This document shows positions 44,597-53,191 of a stretch of DNA of 64,000 nucleotides, one piece after another. The position numbers were made by a program, and so were the translations under genes. Numbering within the stretch: position 1 is the first letter of the stretch; each line of letters opens with the position of its first letter. The stretch is from Moritella sp. F3 (GTDB taxonomy: Bacteria; Pseudomonadota; Gammaproteobacteria; Enterobacterales; Moritellaceae), in the NCBI RefSeq assembly GCF_015082335.1, contig NZ_BLRL01000001.1, forward strand, positions 558,001 to 622,000, given 5' to 3'. A model generated the notes under the pieces. That model saw only the letters and a program-made list of their open reading frames with translations, searched no databases and was not told the origin of the DNA.

Positions 44597-45465
44597 AAAC
44601 AATAAAAAATATTTTGATGCTAGCAAGTACCATCCCCTTTTTTAACCAACAAGCAGTTGCTGGAGATTGGTTTATGCCCACTCCGCTAAAATCAGTTTAT
44701 TCATCTTTAGTACAAGGCAATATACAACTTGCTTGGCAAGAGATGCAATTGGCTTTAAGCCTGCAACCGGTCGATGAAAAGCATTGGGAAAAAATCAAAC
44801 AAACGATTATTAGTCGATCTCAATGTGGTCGACAATTAAATGACAATTCCCCCTTTAATGAATATCGCCATATCAGGCTAATGATCCAAAAAAAAACTAA
44901 TCTAGTTCAACAGAGTTACCAACTTAAAATATCGCTTGATGGCGTAGAAAAGAGTACAGCAGTCTCTTTAGTCGATCAGCAAGGCCGAACATGGATGTCT
45001 GATAATACCACTGAACCAAAACTCGGTTATGCGGAAGTCGAAAGTAATGATCTTGTCCACCCACCCTCGCCTGGTTTTTACCAATTAACGATTGAGCAGG
45101 CTGTCTACCCTCTCATCTTATCTTCCAACAATGAGCAACCTTGGATAAAAGTAAATCGCAGTAATTCCGTATCACTCATTCATATTCAAACACCAGAAAA
45201 ACGCATAAGTTGCCAACCAGCGAATACTCATTGGCAATGGTTTGATGAGGAATTTTCAATGATTGGTAACTCACAACAGATCCAATTCAACATCGCTAAT
45301 TTATCCATAGAGGGAGCAGGAAGTGTTCGCCTTCCATCTCACGCCCCAAATAATGCTAAATGGTTAAGTGCAGTAGTCTCGCAGTCAGAATATCAAGGAG
45401 CCGTCAGAGTCGAATACGCTCAACGGTTTACCATTCCAGCGACTCTTATAACTAAATATAAATAA
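44593..45465 (+). CDS. VxrC-like exported protein (DUF2861-like)
   Basis: 290 residues from the ATG at 44593 that overlaps the vxrB stop (ATGA). The longer frame to 44464 lies inside vxrB and is not supported. Signal peptide with cleavage near AVAGDW, then a mixed domain beginning with WFMPTPLKSVYSSLVQGN and several Cys (ISRSQCGRQ, RISCQPAN). The place after vxrB and the general look match VxrC/DUF2861 of Vibrio, of unknown biochemical role. Family call moderate. Confidence 0.68.
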   Translation: MKTIKNILMLASTIPFFNQQAVAGDWFMPTPLKSVYSSLVQGNIQLAWQEMQLALSLQPVDEKHWEKIKQTIISRSQCGRQLNDNSPFNEYRHIRLMIQKKTNLVQQSYQLKISLDGVEKSTAVSLVDQQGRTWMSDNTTEPKLGYAEVESNDLVHPPSPGFYQLTIEQAVYPLILSSNNEQPWIKVNRSNSVSLIHIQTPEKRISCQPANTHWQWFDEEFSMIGNSQQIQFNIANLSIEGAGSVRLPSHAPNNAKWLSAVVSQSEYQGAVRVEYAQRFTIPATLITKYK

Positions 45466-45479
45466 AAGACAAAGGGATG

Positions 45480-45543
45480 ACAAAAGGTAACCAAAGTTAG
45501 TCTCTAATGAGCTTATCTTTACAATAACGGATCTACCTTTTGT
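45480..45543 (+). promoter_or_regulatory. Inverted repeat covering the glycosidase start region
   Basis: ACAAAAGGTA (45480-45489) pairs perfectly with TACCTTTTGT (45534-45543), with a 44-base loop. The second arm ends one base before the ATG at 45545 and there is no clear ribosome site, so the hairpin could control translation. Confidence 0.4.
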
Positions 45544-45544
45544 T

Positions 45545-47869
45545 ATGAATAAACTAATTTCAATTATATTTTTGTTAACCGGGATTGTTCTGCCGTTCTC
45601 AGTGGCCAGCACTGAAATGCAGAATAAATCAGCAAATTTTATCACGTTGAAAAATGCCAAACAGTCAATAATGATTGAACCAAGTTCTTTAAAAATTGAT
45701 TGGTATACCCAAATTACCGATGTGCCGATTACCGAATCAGCTCTTTTAGTTGAAGGTGCTAGCCAACATGCATCTCAGATCATCCAAACCTCAGACACAT
45801 CCGCGTCTTGGCTGTTAATGCCTAGTAACCTAGTCGTTAACGCTACTTTTGATAAAGCGCTAGAAATCACTTTCGAACTAGTATCTAAAACCCCGATTAC
45901 GCGTAATAAACCGCAAACACTGAAATGGTTTAATTTGCCTGCCAAGCAAGCTAAGACTTTACTTATGCCATTCAATGAAGGGATGCGCATCCCTACAGAC
46001 AACACCATGTGGGCGGATTATATGATGAGTGAATACTCAAGTTCAAATACCACCCAAGACCTTAAAATGCCATTTTGGAGTGTTGAATTCACAGATAATA
46101 AAAATTTGTTTGTAAGCTACCAATTACTTAATCCTACCAATAATAAGCTCAACTTTTCCATCTCAGAACAAAAATTAGACATGCAAGCATCACATCAATT
46201 TACAATGCTAAATCGCCATGAACCATTCGCTGTATTGATATCTTTAGGAAACGACCAATTAAGTGGTGCAAAGAAATATCGCCGATGGCGCAAGCATAAT
46301 GGCTTTGTAAAGTCACTATCGGAAAAGCTCACTAGACAACCTCTACTCAAACGCTTGATTGGCGCAAGTCATGTCTATTTATTTGGTCGTGATGTACTGG
46401 CGTTAGAAGATGTTAAAGACTGGTGGGGACTAAAAGAATGGTACTTTACTCAATCAGACTTAGTACCGAGCAATGATGCAATAAAAATACTATTAAAGCT
46501 AAAAAAAGGGACTAATTGGTTAAATCAATACCATCAAAAAGTACTCATTGAGAGTATAAATTTATCTTTAACACAATTAGTTCCTGTACAAAAAACTGGT
46601 CAAAATGAAAATAACATAAAAAATCAATTTGAAGCGGCACAAAAAAGAAAAGCCTGGCTACTCGAAAATGCAGAAGACTATCTAATCGATGCCGAATTCT
46701 GGGGGCAGGCATTATCAAAAAAAATGATCAACAACTTCGAATCTGCAGGCTTAGAAAAACTTTGGATCGGTTTGGATAATTGGATGCCCGCCTTTTACCA
46801 ACCCCAAGTAGTAGACCAAGCGAAACGAGCTGGTTACCTCATTGGTACTTACGATTCTTACAACACTGCAATTAGCAAAGGGATAAACGATGCTTGGCTC
46901 ACAGCCCAACTACCCGATGCTATGCGCAAGCAGTGCGCTATCGAAAAAGCGAACGGACAAAAGAAAAAAGGGTTTCGTGGTCATGGTTTCTATTTAAATC
47001 CAGTCTGTAATCGAAGTTATGTAGAACAACGTATTACAGATGTCATTAAATATGGTCGTTTCAATAGCCTTTTTTTGGATGTAGATGCGACTGGAATGAC
47101 TCGAGAAGATTACTCGAAAAATAACCGTATGAGCGAGACAAAAATGCTTGATGCCTTTAACCAACGTATGGCATGGATAGCATCAAACGAAGACATAGTG
47201 TTAGGTTCTGAAGACGGTAATGCACTCACAACGCAAGGTATTGCCTTTGCACATGGTATGGAAACGGTTGGTTTTGGCTGGTCAGACAAAGACATGAAGC
47301 ATAATCGTAAATCACCTTATTTCCTCGGTGCTTGGTATCCAGATAATAAACCCGATTTTTTCTTCAAAGCCGCGCAAGTGAAACAGCCTTACAAAACGCT
47401 ATTTTTCTCTCCCCAATATAAGGTGCCACTTTATCAAACCGTATTTCATGATGAAGTCATCAATAGTCACCACTGGCACACCGACAGTTTAAAATTCACC
47501 GATGTACAAGTCGAACGAGACTTAACTTCGATGCTCTACAATACACCGGCGATGGTACATTTAAGCCGTGATGAAGCGGACCAAATTGATGCACCACGTA
47601 TTAAGGCGTTGCAACGCTATCAACAAGGGTTTTTACCTATTCATCAAGTTCTTTGGAACAAAGCCATGATAGATTTTAAATGGCTAGATAAACAAGGGTT
47701 ATTACAACAAACAACCTTTAATGATGGGAGTCGTATTGTCGCTAACTTCACTCAAAAACCACAACGTTTGACAGATAATAGCGTCATTCAACCTACGTCC
47801 ATTTTAGCTCGGTTAAGTGACGGGACAGTGGTCAATTGGAAGCCCATATCAGGTAATGTCATTCAGTAA
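45545..47869 (+). CDS. Exported glycoside hydrolase-like protein
   Basis: 774 residues. Signal peptide (cleavage near SVASTE, about 23), a beta-sandwich N-terminal part to about 260, a helical middle, then a TIM-barrel-like region with KLWIGLDNWMPAFYQP, AGYLIGTYDSYNTA, SLFLDVDATGM and IVLGSEDGNALT. This resembles GH101/GH129-like and DUF5696 glycosidases, in which the Asp of the LDVD strand acts as nucleophile. The exact family and substrate are unknown. Following vxrABC in the same direction, it may act on cell-wall or surface glycans as part of that response. A moderate family call. Confidence 0.65.
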   Translation: MNKLISIIFLLTGIVLPFSVASTEMQNKSANFITLKNAKQSIMIEPSSLKIDWYTQITDVPITESALLVEGASQHASQIIQTSDTSASWLLMPSNLVVNATFDKALEITFELVSKTPITRNKPQTLKWFNLPAKQAKTLLMPFNEGMRIPTDNTMWADYMMSEYSSSNTTQDLKMPFWSVEFTDNKNLFVSYQLLNPTNNKLNFSISEQKLDMQASHQFTMLNRHEPFAVLISLGNDQLSGAKKYRRWRKHNGFVKSLSEKLTRQPLLKRLIGASHVYLFGRDVLALEDVKDWWGLKEWYFTQSDLVPSNDAIKILLKLKKGTNWLNQYHQKVLIESINLSLTQLVPVQKTGQNENNIKNQFEAAQKRKAWLLENAEDYLIDAEFWGQALSKKMINNFESAGLEKLWIGLDNWMPAFYQPQVVDQAKRAGYLIGTYDSYNTAISKGINDAWLTAQLPDAMRKQCAIEKANGQKKKGFRGHGFYLNPVCNRSYVEQRITDVIKYGRFNSLFLDVDATGMTREDYSKNNRMSETKMLDAFNQRMAWIASNEDIVLGSEDGNALTTQGIAFAHGMETVGFGWSDKDMKHNRKSPYFLGAWYPDNKPDFFFKAAQVKQPYKTLFFSPQYKVPLYQTVFHDEVINSHHWHTDSLKFTDVQVERDLTSMLYNTPAMVHLSRDEADQIDAPRIKALQRYQQGFLPIHQVLWNKAMIDFKWLDKQGLLQQTTFNDGSRIVANFTQKPQRLTDNSVIQPTSILARLSDGTVVNWKPISGNVIQ

Positions 47870-47926
47870 CCACACTCATTTTCTATCGGGGCTTACCTTC
47901 ACTATTAACATCGTTGTAAACTCCGA

Positions 47927-48856
47927 TTAATTCAACATAATCTTATGGCGATGTTGATACGTCTTTGGGCTTAGTCCATAAAAACGTTTGAAGATACGAC
48001 TGAAATGACTGCTACTGATAAACCCAAGTTCAAAACTCACTTGGGTTATCTGCATCCCCGTCTTAATCAATTCAGCAGCCTTCTTCAAGCGTTGTTGCTG
48101 CTGAAAAGCCAACGGCGTACAACCAAAATTGGCTTTAAATTGATTGAAAAACTTAGTTCTGCACATACACGCAATACGGCACAACTGCTCTATCTCAATA
48201 TTCTCGTTTAAGTGCTGCTGAATAAACTCAACCGCCATAGTTAAACCACTGTGATCGGGTTGCTGCTGGCAAAACGACATCATAAAATCACGACTTTGCT
48301 GACGTAACAAACGTACCGTCAATTCAGATACCGCTAAATTAATCATGTAACTACGATCAGGATCGTCATCAACGTATAACTCCGTCATGCGCTGCAACAA
48401 TGCCTGAGTTTGGGCGTTGTGATGTGTATGTAGTAACTGTTGCTGATATCGAACAGGACCAAACTCACTGTGCTTTTCAGCTTGTGCATTCAGGTTATCA
48501 GCTATTTTCGCGATACGGTCGGTAGATATTTCAATCGCGAGACAACGAGTTGGTGCAGCTAAACTGGCAATGGGAAAATCAATTTCAACGCTTTGTCTTG
48601 GCGCTAATACAAAGGATTCATGGGGTACAAAGTCACTGTCATAGCTGGCATCCTGACTGTGCATGACCTTCTTACCGCTGATCATAGCGCAGAATAACGG
48701 ATTGTCCGACTTCAACTCCACCCGTTTAGCTTGTTGAAAAGTATCATAAATACTTAACTGAGACTCGGGGCCATCATAACTGGTTTTGTTTTCAACCATC
48801 ACTTCTGGCTGAAATGCTGGATCAAAATTCGATCCTCTATTAGGCACTATCTGCAT
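47927..48856 (-). CDS. AraC-family regulator of the aldehyde dehydrogenase
   Basis: 309 residues from the ATG at 48856, which has AAGGAAG six bases upstream; the longer frame to 48949 would cover the shared promoter region. The N-terminal sensing half (to about 205) is of the AraC_N type (FDPAFQPEVMVENKTSYDG). The C-terminal double HTH is clear: NIEIEQLCRIACMCRTKFFN and MQITQVSFELGFISSSHFSR, with FKRFYGLSPKTYQ. Divergent from the dehydrogenase gene with about 118 bp between, so it is the likely activator. Confidence 0.88.
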   Translation of the reverse strand: MQIVPNRGSNFDPAFQPEVMVENKTSYDGPESQLSIYDTFQQAKRVELKSDNPLFCAMISGKKVMHSQDASYDSDFVPHESFVLAPRQSVEIDFPIASLAAPTRCLAIEISTDRIAKIADNLNAQAEKHSEFGPVRYQQQLLHTHHNAQTQALLQRMTELYVDDDPDRSYMINLAVSELTVRLLRQQSRDFMMSFCQQQPDHSGLTMAVEFIQQHLNENIEIEQLCRIACMCRTKFFNQFKANFGCTPLAFQQQQRLKKAAELIKTGMQITQVSFELGFISSSHFSRIFKRFYGLSPKTYQHRHKIMLN

Positions 48857-48974
48857 CACACACTTCCTTGTTATGGACTGAGAGTCAATTTTTGCGAACT
48901 CCCAGCGCAGTTTATGACACACCGTCATGATAACTTCACTCTCTCGCAAAAAACAATAACTAAAGGAAAGAGTT

Positions 48975-50495
48975 ATGATCTATGCAGCACCTGGAACCAA
49001 AGATGCACTTATTAATTTTAAGCCACGCTACCAAAACTTCATTGGCGGTCAATGGGTAGAGCCTCAAAATGGCTGCTATTTTGACAATATCAGCCCAATC
49101 AATGGCGAAGTCATCTGTCAGATTCCACGTTCAAACTACCTAGATATCGAACTTGCATTGGACGCAGCGCATAAAGCCAAAGATGCTTGGGGCTCAGCGT
49201 CAGTAACTGTTCGCTCTAATACCCTACTCAAAATAGCCGACCGTTTAGAACAAAACTTAACTCAACTTGCCATCGCAGAAACCTGGGATAACGGTAAAGC
49301 CATTCGTGAAACACTGGCTGCCGACATTCCTTTAGCGGTTGACCATTTCCGTTACTTCGCAGGTTGTTTACGCGCTCAAGAAGGCAGTATTGGTGATCTC
49401 GATGAGAATACTGTCTCATATCATTTTCATGAACCACTCGGTGTTGTTGGCCAAATCATTCCGTGGAACTTCCCTATTTTAATGGCAGCATGGAAACTAG
49501 CACCTGCACTTGCTGCTGGTAACTGCGTGATCTTAAAACCTGCAGAGCAAACACCGGCATCGATTTTGGTATTGATGGAATTAATTGAAGACCTATTACC
49601 TGCTGGTGTACTGAATATCGTCAACGGTTACGGCGCGGAAGCAGGCCAAGCGTTAGCAAGCAGCACACGTATTGCTAAGATTGCCTTTACTGGCTCAACA
49701 CCTGTTGGCTCGCATATTCTAAAATGCGCGGCTGAAAACATTATTCCATCAACCGTCGAACTCGGTGGTAAATCGCCAAACATCTTCTTCCCCGATATTA
49801 TGAATCATGAAGATGCTTATCTGAGTAAATGTATCGAGGGTGTGGTATTAGCCTATTTCAATCAGGGCGAAGTCTGTACTTGTCCATCACGCTTGTTAGT
49901 ACATGAAGATATCTATGAACAGTTTATGGCTAAGATCATCGAACGTACCCAACAGATCAAACGTGGTAATCCATTGGATACTGACACTATGGTTGGCGCG
50001 CAAGCATCAAAAGAGCAATTTGAGAAGATCTTAAAATACATTGAGATTGGTAAAGAAGAAGGCGCTGAACTGCTTATCGGTGGCGAGATTGAAGAAGTGC
50101 ATACCGATCATGAAAACGGTTTCTATATCCAGCCGACCCTGTTTAAAGGCACCAATAAAATGCGTATCTTCCAAGAAGAGATTTTTGGCCCAGTGATCGC
50201 AGTAACGACCTTCAAAACTGAAGAAGAAGCATTAGAGATAGCTAACGATTCTGAATTTGGTTTAGGTGCAGGCGTTTGGAGTCGCGACATGAATGTGGCT
50301 TATCGTATGGGTCGTAAGATCCAGGCTGGTCGTGTATGGACCAACTGTTACCACATGTACCCTGCCCACGCTGCATTTGGTGGTTATAAGAAATCCGGTG
50401 TAGGTCGTGAAACTCATAAAGTGGCGTTAGAACATTACCAACAGACTAAAAACTTACTTGTTAGTTATGACGTTAACCCACTTGGTTTCTTTTAA
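48975..50495 (+). CDS. NAD-dependent aldehyde dehydrogenase (AldB/ExaC-like)
   Basis: 506 residues. Catalytic Glu in [13 protein letters not shown] (about 262) and catalytic Cys in [12 protein letters not shown] (about 301), the GEVCTCPSR form typical of the ExaC/AldB branch that oxidises acetaldehyde and other aliphatic aldehydes. NAD-binding segment FTGSTPVGS. The Shine-Dalgarno AAAGGAAAG is strong. It is divergent from the AraC regulator. Its last 48 bp are duplicated at 53130-53177, beyond the mscS gene. Confidence 0.93.
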   Translation: MIYAAPGTKDALINFKPRYQNFIGGQWVEPQNGCYFDNISPINGEVICQIPRSNYLDIELALDAAHKAKDAWGSASVTVRSNTLLKIADRLEQNLTQLAIAETWDNGKAIRETLAADIPLAVDHFRYFAGCLRAQEGSIGDLDENTVSYHFHEPLGVVGQIIPWNFPILMAAWKLAPALAAGNCVILKPAEQTPASILVLMELIEDLLPAGVLNIVNGYGAEAGQALASSTRIAKIAFTGSTPVGSHILKCAAENIIPSTVELGGKSPNIFFPDIMNHEDAYLSKCIEGVVLAYFNQGEVCTCPSRLLVHEDIYEQFMAKIIERTQQIKRGNPLDTDTMVGAQASKEQFEKILKYIEIGKEEGAELLIGGEIEEVHTDHENGFYIQPTLFKGTNKMRIFQEEIFGPVIAVTTFKTEEEALEIANDSEFGLGAGVWSRDMNVAYRMGRKIQAGRVWTNCYHMYPAHAAFGGYKKSGVGRETHKVALEHYQQTKNLLVSYDVNPLGFF

Positions 50496-50550
50496 TTAAG
50501 CTTCTATTTTAATTAATTTTCTATTTTAATTAACATTCTATTCTAGTTTA
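50485..50550. repeat. 17-bp tandem repeat overlapping the dehydrogenase stop
   Basis: The core TTCTATTTTAATTAA occurs at 50502-50516 and 50519-50533, with a diverged copy at 50536-50550 and a partial one at 50485-50499 that includes the stop codon. All are spaced by 17 bp. Confidence 0.65.
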
Positions 50551-50554
50551 TTCA

Positions 50555-50597
50555 ATTAGCAGCTTAACGGTTATCTTATTATCGTTAAGTTGCTAAT
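50555..50597 (+). terminator. 15-bp hairpin after the aldehyde dehydrogenase
   Basis: ATTAGCAGCTTAACG (50555-50569) pairs with CGTTAAGTTGCTAAT (50583-50597) with one G-U. A long stem with a weak T-run; probable transcription end. Confidence 0.5.
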
Positions 50598-50851
50598 TTA
50601 GACCTATGTCCCCCTATAGTGACTTTTATCCCAGGTTAATCACATCTGAAATCTAACTCGCCAACACGTGCAAACAATCTTTGTGACAGAATCCCTAAAC
50701 TTGCCTTTTATAGCTTACCAACAAGCGTACCCGGATGGCTTGTCCGAATATAAGCAGTTACAATACATAGCATTATATCCGCCGTATCTTGAGCATTAAT
50801 TTCAATTTTATAACTCGCGTCTTAAATTATATTAAACACTGGTAATGTATT
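50598..50851. other. Intergenic region upstream of mscS
   Basis: 254 bp, AT-rich, presumably holding the mscS promoter. No gene, operator or repeat could be supported. Confidence 0.4.
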
Positions 50852-53092
50852 ATGAAACGATCGTTTTTCGAGCTTAGCTATTCCAATTCCATTAGGTACT
50901 TCATTGTTTGCTTTTTTGTATTTTTCTCAACATTACTGTCGGCTGAAGTTATTAGTGAATCAGTTACGAGTGAGCAATCTTCGATTAATGATTCTGTAGA
51001 TCAACGGATGTCAATGTTATCAGACACACAAGCGAGAGTGCTGTTGCGCGAAGAGCTAAATAATAACCAACTTAAGGAGGCAAATGAGTCAAGTAACATA
51101 ACAGTGTTGACTGTTATAAATGCGAGTTTGGGAAATACACTTTTTGCTTTTGAAGATGCCTTAAGCAAGATCGTAAATATAGATAAGGCTGTTGATGATT
51201 TAACTGCGGTATTTATTCAAGATTTTAAACAACCTCAGCAGCTTTTCTATTCTTCCTTACAAGTAATCATATTATTATGTGTTGCCTTTGTCATTGAAAT
51301 TATATTCCAGAAGCTTTTCAAACAGTACAAAGCGAATACCAAATATAATGATCATTCATTAAAAGCCAGTCGATTGTTATCATTAGGAAAAATAACATTT
51401 AATAGATTAGTTGGAATAGCCGTTTTTTACGCTACTTGTAGATTAGCTCTGCCCTATCTATTTACCCAAAACAGTATGCTGTTAACAGCAGGTGCCTTTT
51501 TAGACTACATAATAATTGCGCGTTTAACCTATATTGGCTGTGCATTTTTTTTCGCCCCTACGCATCCAGATCTGCGTTTGTTCAACCTAAATGACACTTT
51601 AGCTAGAAATTTACTTAATAGGTTAGTTTTAGTGAGCTTACTTTCTGCATTAGGTGTATTTATAGAGTTGTTTGAAGATCTCGGAATACCACAAGAACTG
51701 TATAAATTAGGTTTTTGGACAAACATTATTTCTTATCTTGCCATGATTATTACAGTCTATCTCAGCAGAGAAGGCATCAAGAAAATGCTATTGCACCATG
51801 ATATTAAAAATAGTAAACAACGGAGTTTATTCGCTAATATATGGCCAGCATTAGTTATCACTTGCATTGTATTGGTTTGGTTCACTTTAGAAATAGTGAT
51901 GGCTAATGTTGGCTTTGATGATGATATCGTCTATGCCGCGACTTTCACTATGCTCGCTATATTAGCAGTGCCTTTTTTTGATATTGTACTCATTACAATC
52001 GTGGACAGCCGCAATCCGATTAATATTGACCAATCAAATGTTCAACATGAACTCAACTTGTCTTTAAAGGTAAGCATTTTACGTATATCAAGAATCGTTA
52101 CTTTTATGAGCATTGTGTTTATATTATCTCTGCTATGGGGTATAGATTATTTAAGTATTAGTTCTCAAGGCCTTATCGCGACAACGATCATTAGAGTCAT
52201 AGAGGCGGCTACCTTCTTACTGTTTGGCTTAATTTGTTGGGAAATCGTTAATATCTATATTCAGCGTAAATTAGCGCAAGAACTACCTGATGGCAATGAG
52301 GATACAATGGATTCAGAGGGGGGACAGGGATTATCTCGAACAGCAACCTTGCTTCCGCTTATTAAAAATACAATGGCATTTTTCATTTTTGTTTTAGCTG
52401 TATTTAGCGCTCTATCTACACTGGGAGTTAACACGACCGCACTACTAGCAAGTGCCGGCGTGTTAGGTTTAGCCATTGGTTTTGGTGCTCAGACTTTAGT
52501 AAAGGATATAGTATCTGGTGTATTTTTCCTGATTGATGATGCATTTAGAATGGGGGAATATGTGGTGATAGGAAGTACTAAGGGGACGGTTGAGAAAATC
52601 GCATTGCGCTCATTGAGATTAAGGCATCACCTTGGCGCACTGCACACTGTACCTTATGGGGAAATTCCAAGTTTAACCAACCACAGCCGTGATTGGATTA
52701 TTATGAAATTACCTTTTCTTGTTCCACACCATACTGACATAAATAAAGTTAAAAAATTATTCAAAGTACTAGGTAAAGAACTTTTAGCGCACCCTGAGCT
52801 AGGTAAAGATTTTATTGAACCATTTAAAAGCCAAGGAGTACAATCAGTAGATGAAGTTGGCATGTTGATTCGAGGAAAGTTTACATGCAAGCCAGGCTGT
52901 CAATTTATGATTAGAAAGCAAGTCTATCTGCGGGTGCAGGAAATATTTGCAGAAAATAATATTGAATTTGCTAAACGCAAGGTGGAAGTACAATTGCCAG
53001 AAGGAATACACCCAGCGCTAATTGCTCCTTTAAGTGCGGCGGCAGGCTCTGCCGCAACGATTGTTGAACGTGCAGATGAGCCCGATTTATAA
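50852..53092 (+). CDS. MscS-family mechanosensitive channel (YbiO-like, long)
   Basis: 746 residues with a signal-like N-terminus, a periplasmic segment to about 140, and about ten membrane helices. The pore helix and following beta domain are the MscS core: NTTALLASAGVLGLAIGFGA, VKDIVSGVFFLIDDAFRMGE and GTVEKIALRSLRLRHHLGA. Length and extra helices place it with the larger YbiO/YnaI-like channels that release osmolytes at hypo-osmotic shock. The gene lies between two copies of the aldehyde dehydrogenase 3' end and looks more AT-rich than the dehydrogenase, which suggests it was inserted. Confidence 0.9.
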   Translation: MKRSFFELSYSNSIRYFIVCFFVFFSTLLSAEVISESVTSEQSSINDSVDQRMSMLSDTQARVLLREELNNNQLKEANESSNITVLTVINASLGNTLFAFEDALSKIVNIDKAVDDLTAVFIQDFKQPQQLFYSSLQVIILLCVAFVIEIIFQKLFKQYKANTKYNDHSLKASRLLSLGKITFNRLVGIAVFYATCRLALPYLFTQNSMLLTAGAFLDYIIIARLTYIGCAFFFAPTHPDLRLFNLNDTLARNLLNRLVLVSLLSALGVFIELFEDLGIPQELYKLGFWTNIISYLAMIITVYLSREGIKKMLLHHDIKNSKQRSLFANIWPALVITCIVLVWFTLEIVMANVGFDDDIVYAATFTMLAILAVPFFDIVLITIVDSRNPINIDQSNVQHELNLSLKVSILRISRIVTFMSIVFILSLLWGIDYLSISSQGLIATTIIRVIEAATFLLFGLICWEIVNIYIQRKLAQELPDGNEDTMDSEGGQGLSRTATLLPLIKNTMAFFIFVLAVFSALSTLGVNTTALLASAGVLGLAIGFGAQTLVKDIVSGVFFLIDDAFRMGEYVVIGSTKGTVEKIALRSLRLRHHLGALHTVPYGEIPSLTNHSRDWIIMKLPFLVPHHTDINKVKKLFKVLGKELLAHPELGKDFIEPFKSQGVQSVDEVGMLIRGKFTCKPGCQFMIRKQVYLRVQEIFAENNIEFAKRKVEVQLPEGIHPALIAPLSAAAGSAATIVERADEPDL

Positions 53093-53104
53093 TTAGATTA
53101 GGCT

Positions 53105-53125
53105 GGGAACGCATAAAGCGTTCCC
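53105..53125 (+). terminator. Hairpin after mscS
   Basis: GGGAACGC (53105-53112) and GCGTTCCC (53118-53125) form a perfect 8-bp GC-rich stem with a 5-base loop, 12 bp after the mscS stop. The T-run is missing. Confidence 0.55.
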
Positions 53126-53129
53126 GTAT

Positions 53130-53177
53130 GAGCATTACCAACAAACTAAAAACTTACTTTTTAACTATCACGTTAGT
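53130..53177 (+). pseudogene. Remnant of an aldehyde dehydrogenase 3' end
   Basis: This stretch is about 80% identical to 50430-50477, the end of the intact dehydrogenase. In frame it reads [15 protein letters not shown] against [15 protein letters not shown]. It has no upstream coding region and is a duplication scar. Confidence 0.75.
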
Positions 53178-53191
53178 TGTTTAATCAGACC

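Noticed and set aside
48857..48949. N-terminal extension of the AraC regulator
   Set aside because: It would cover the shared promoter region, while the ATG at 48856 has a strong ribosome site.
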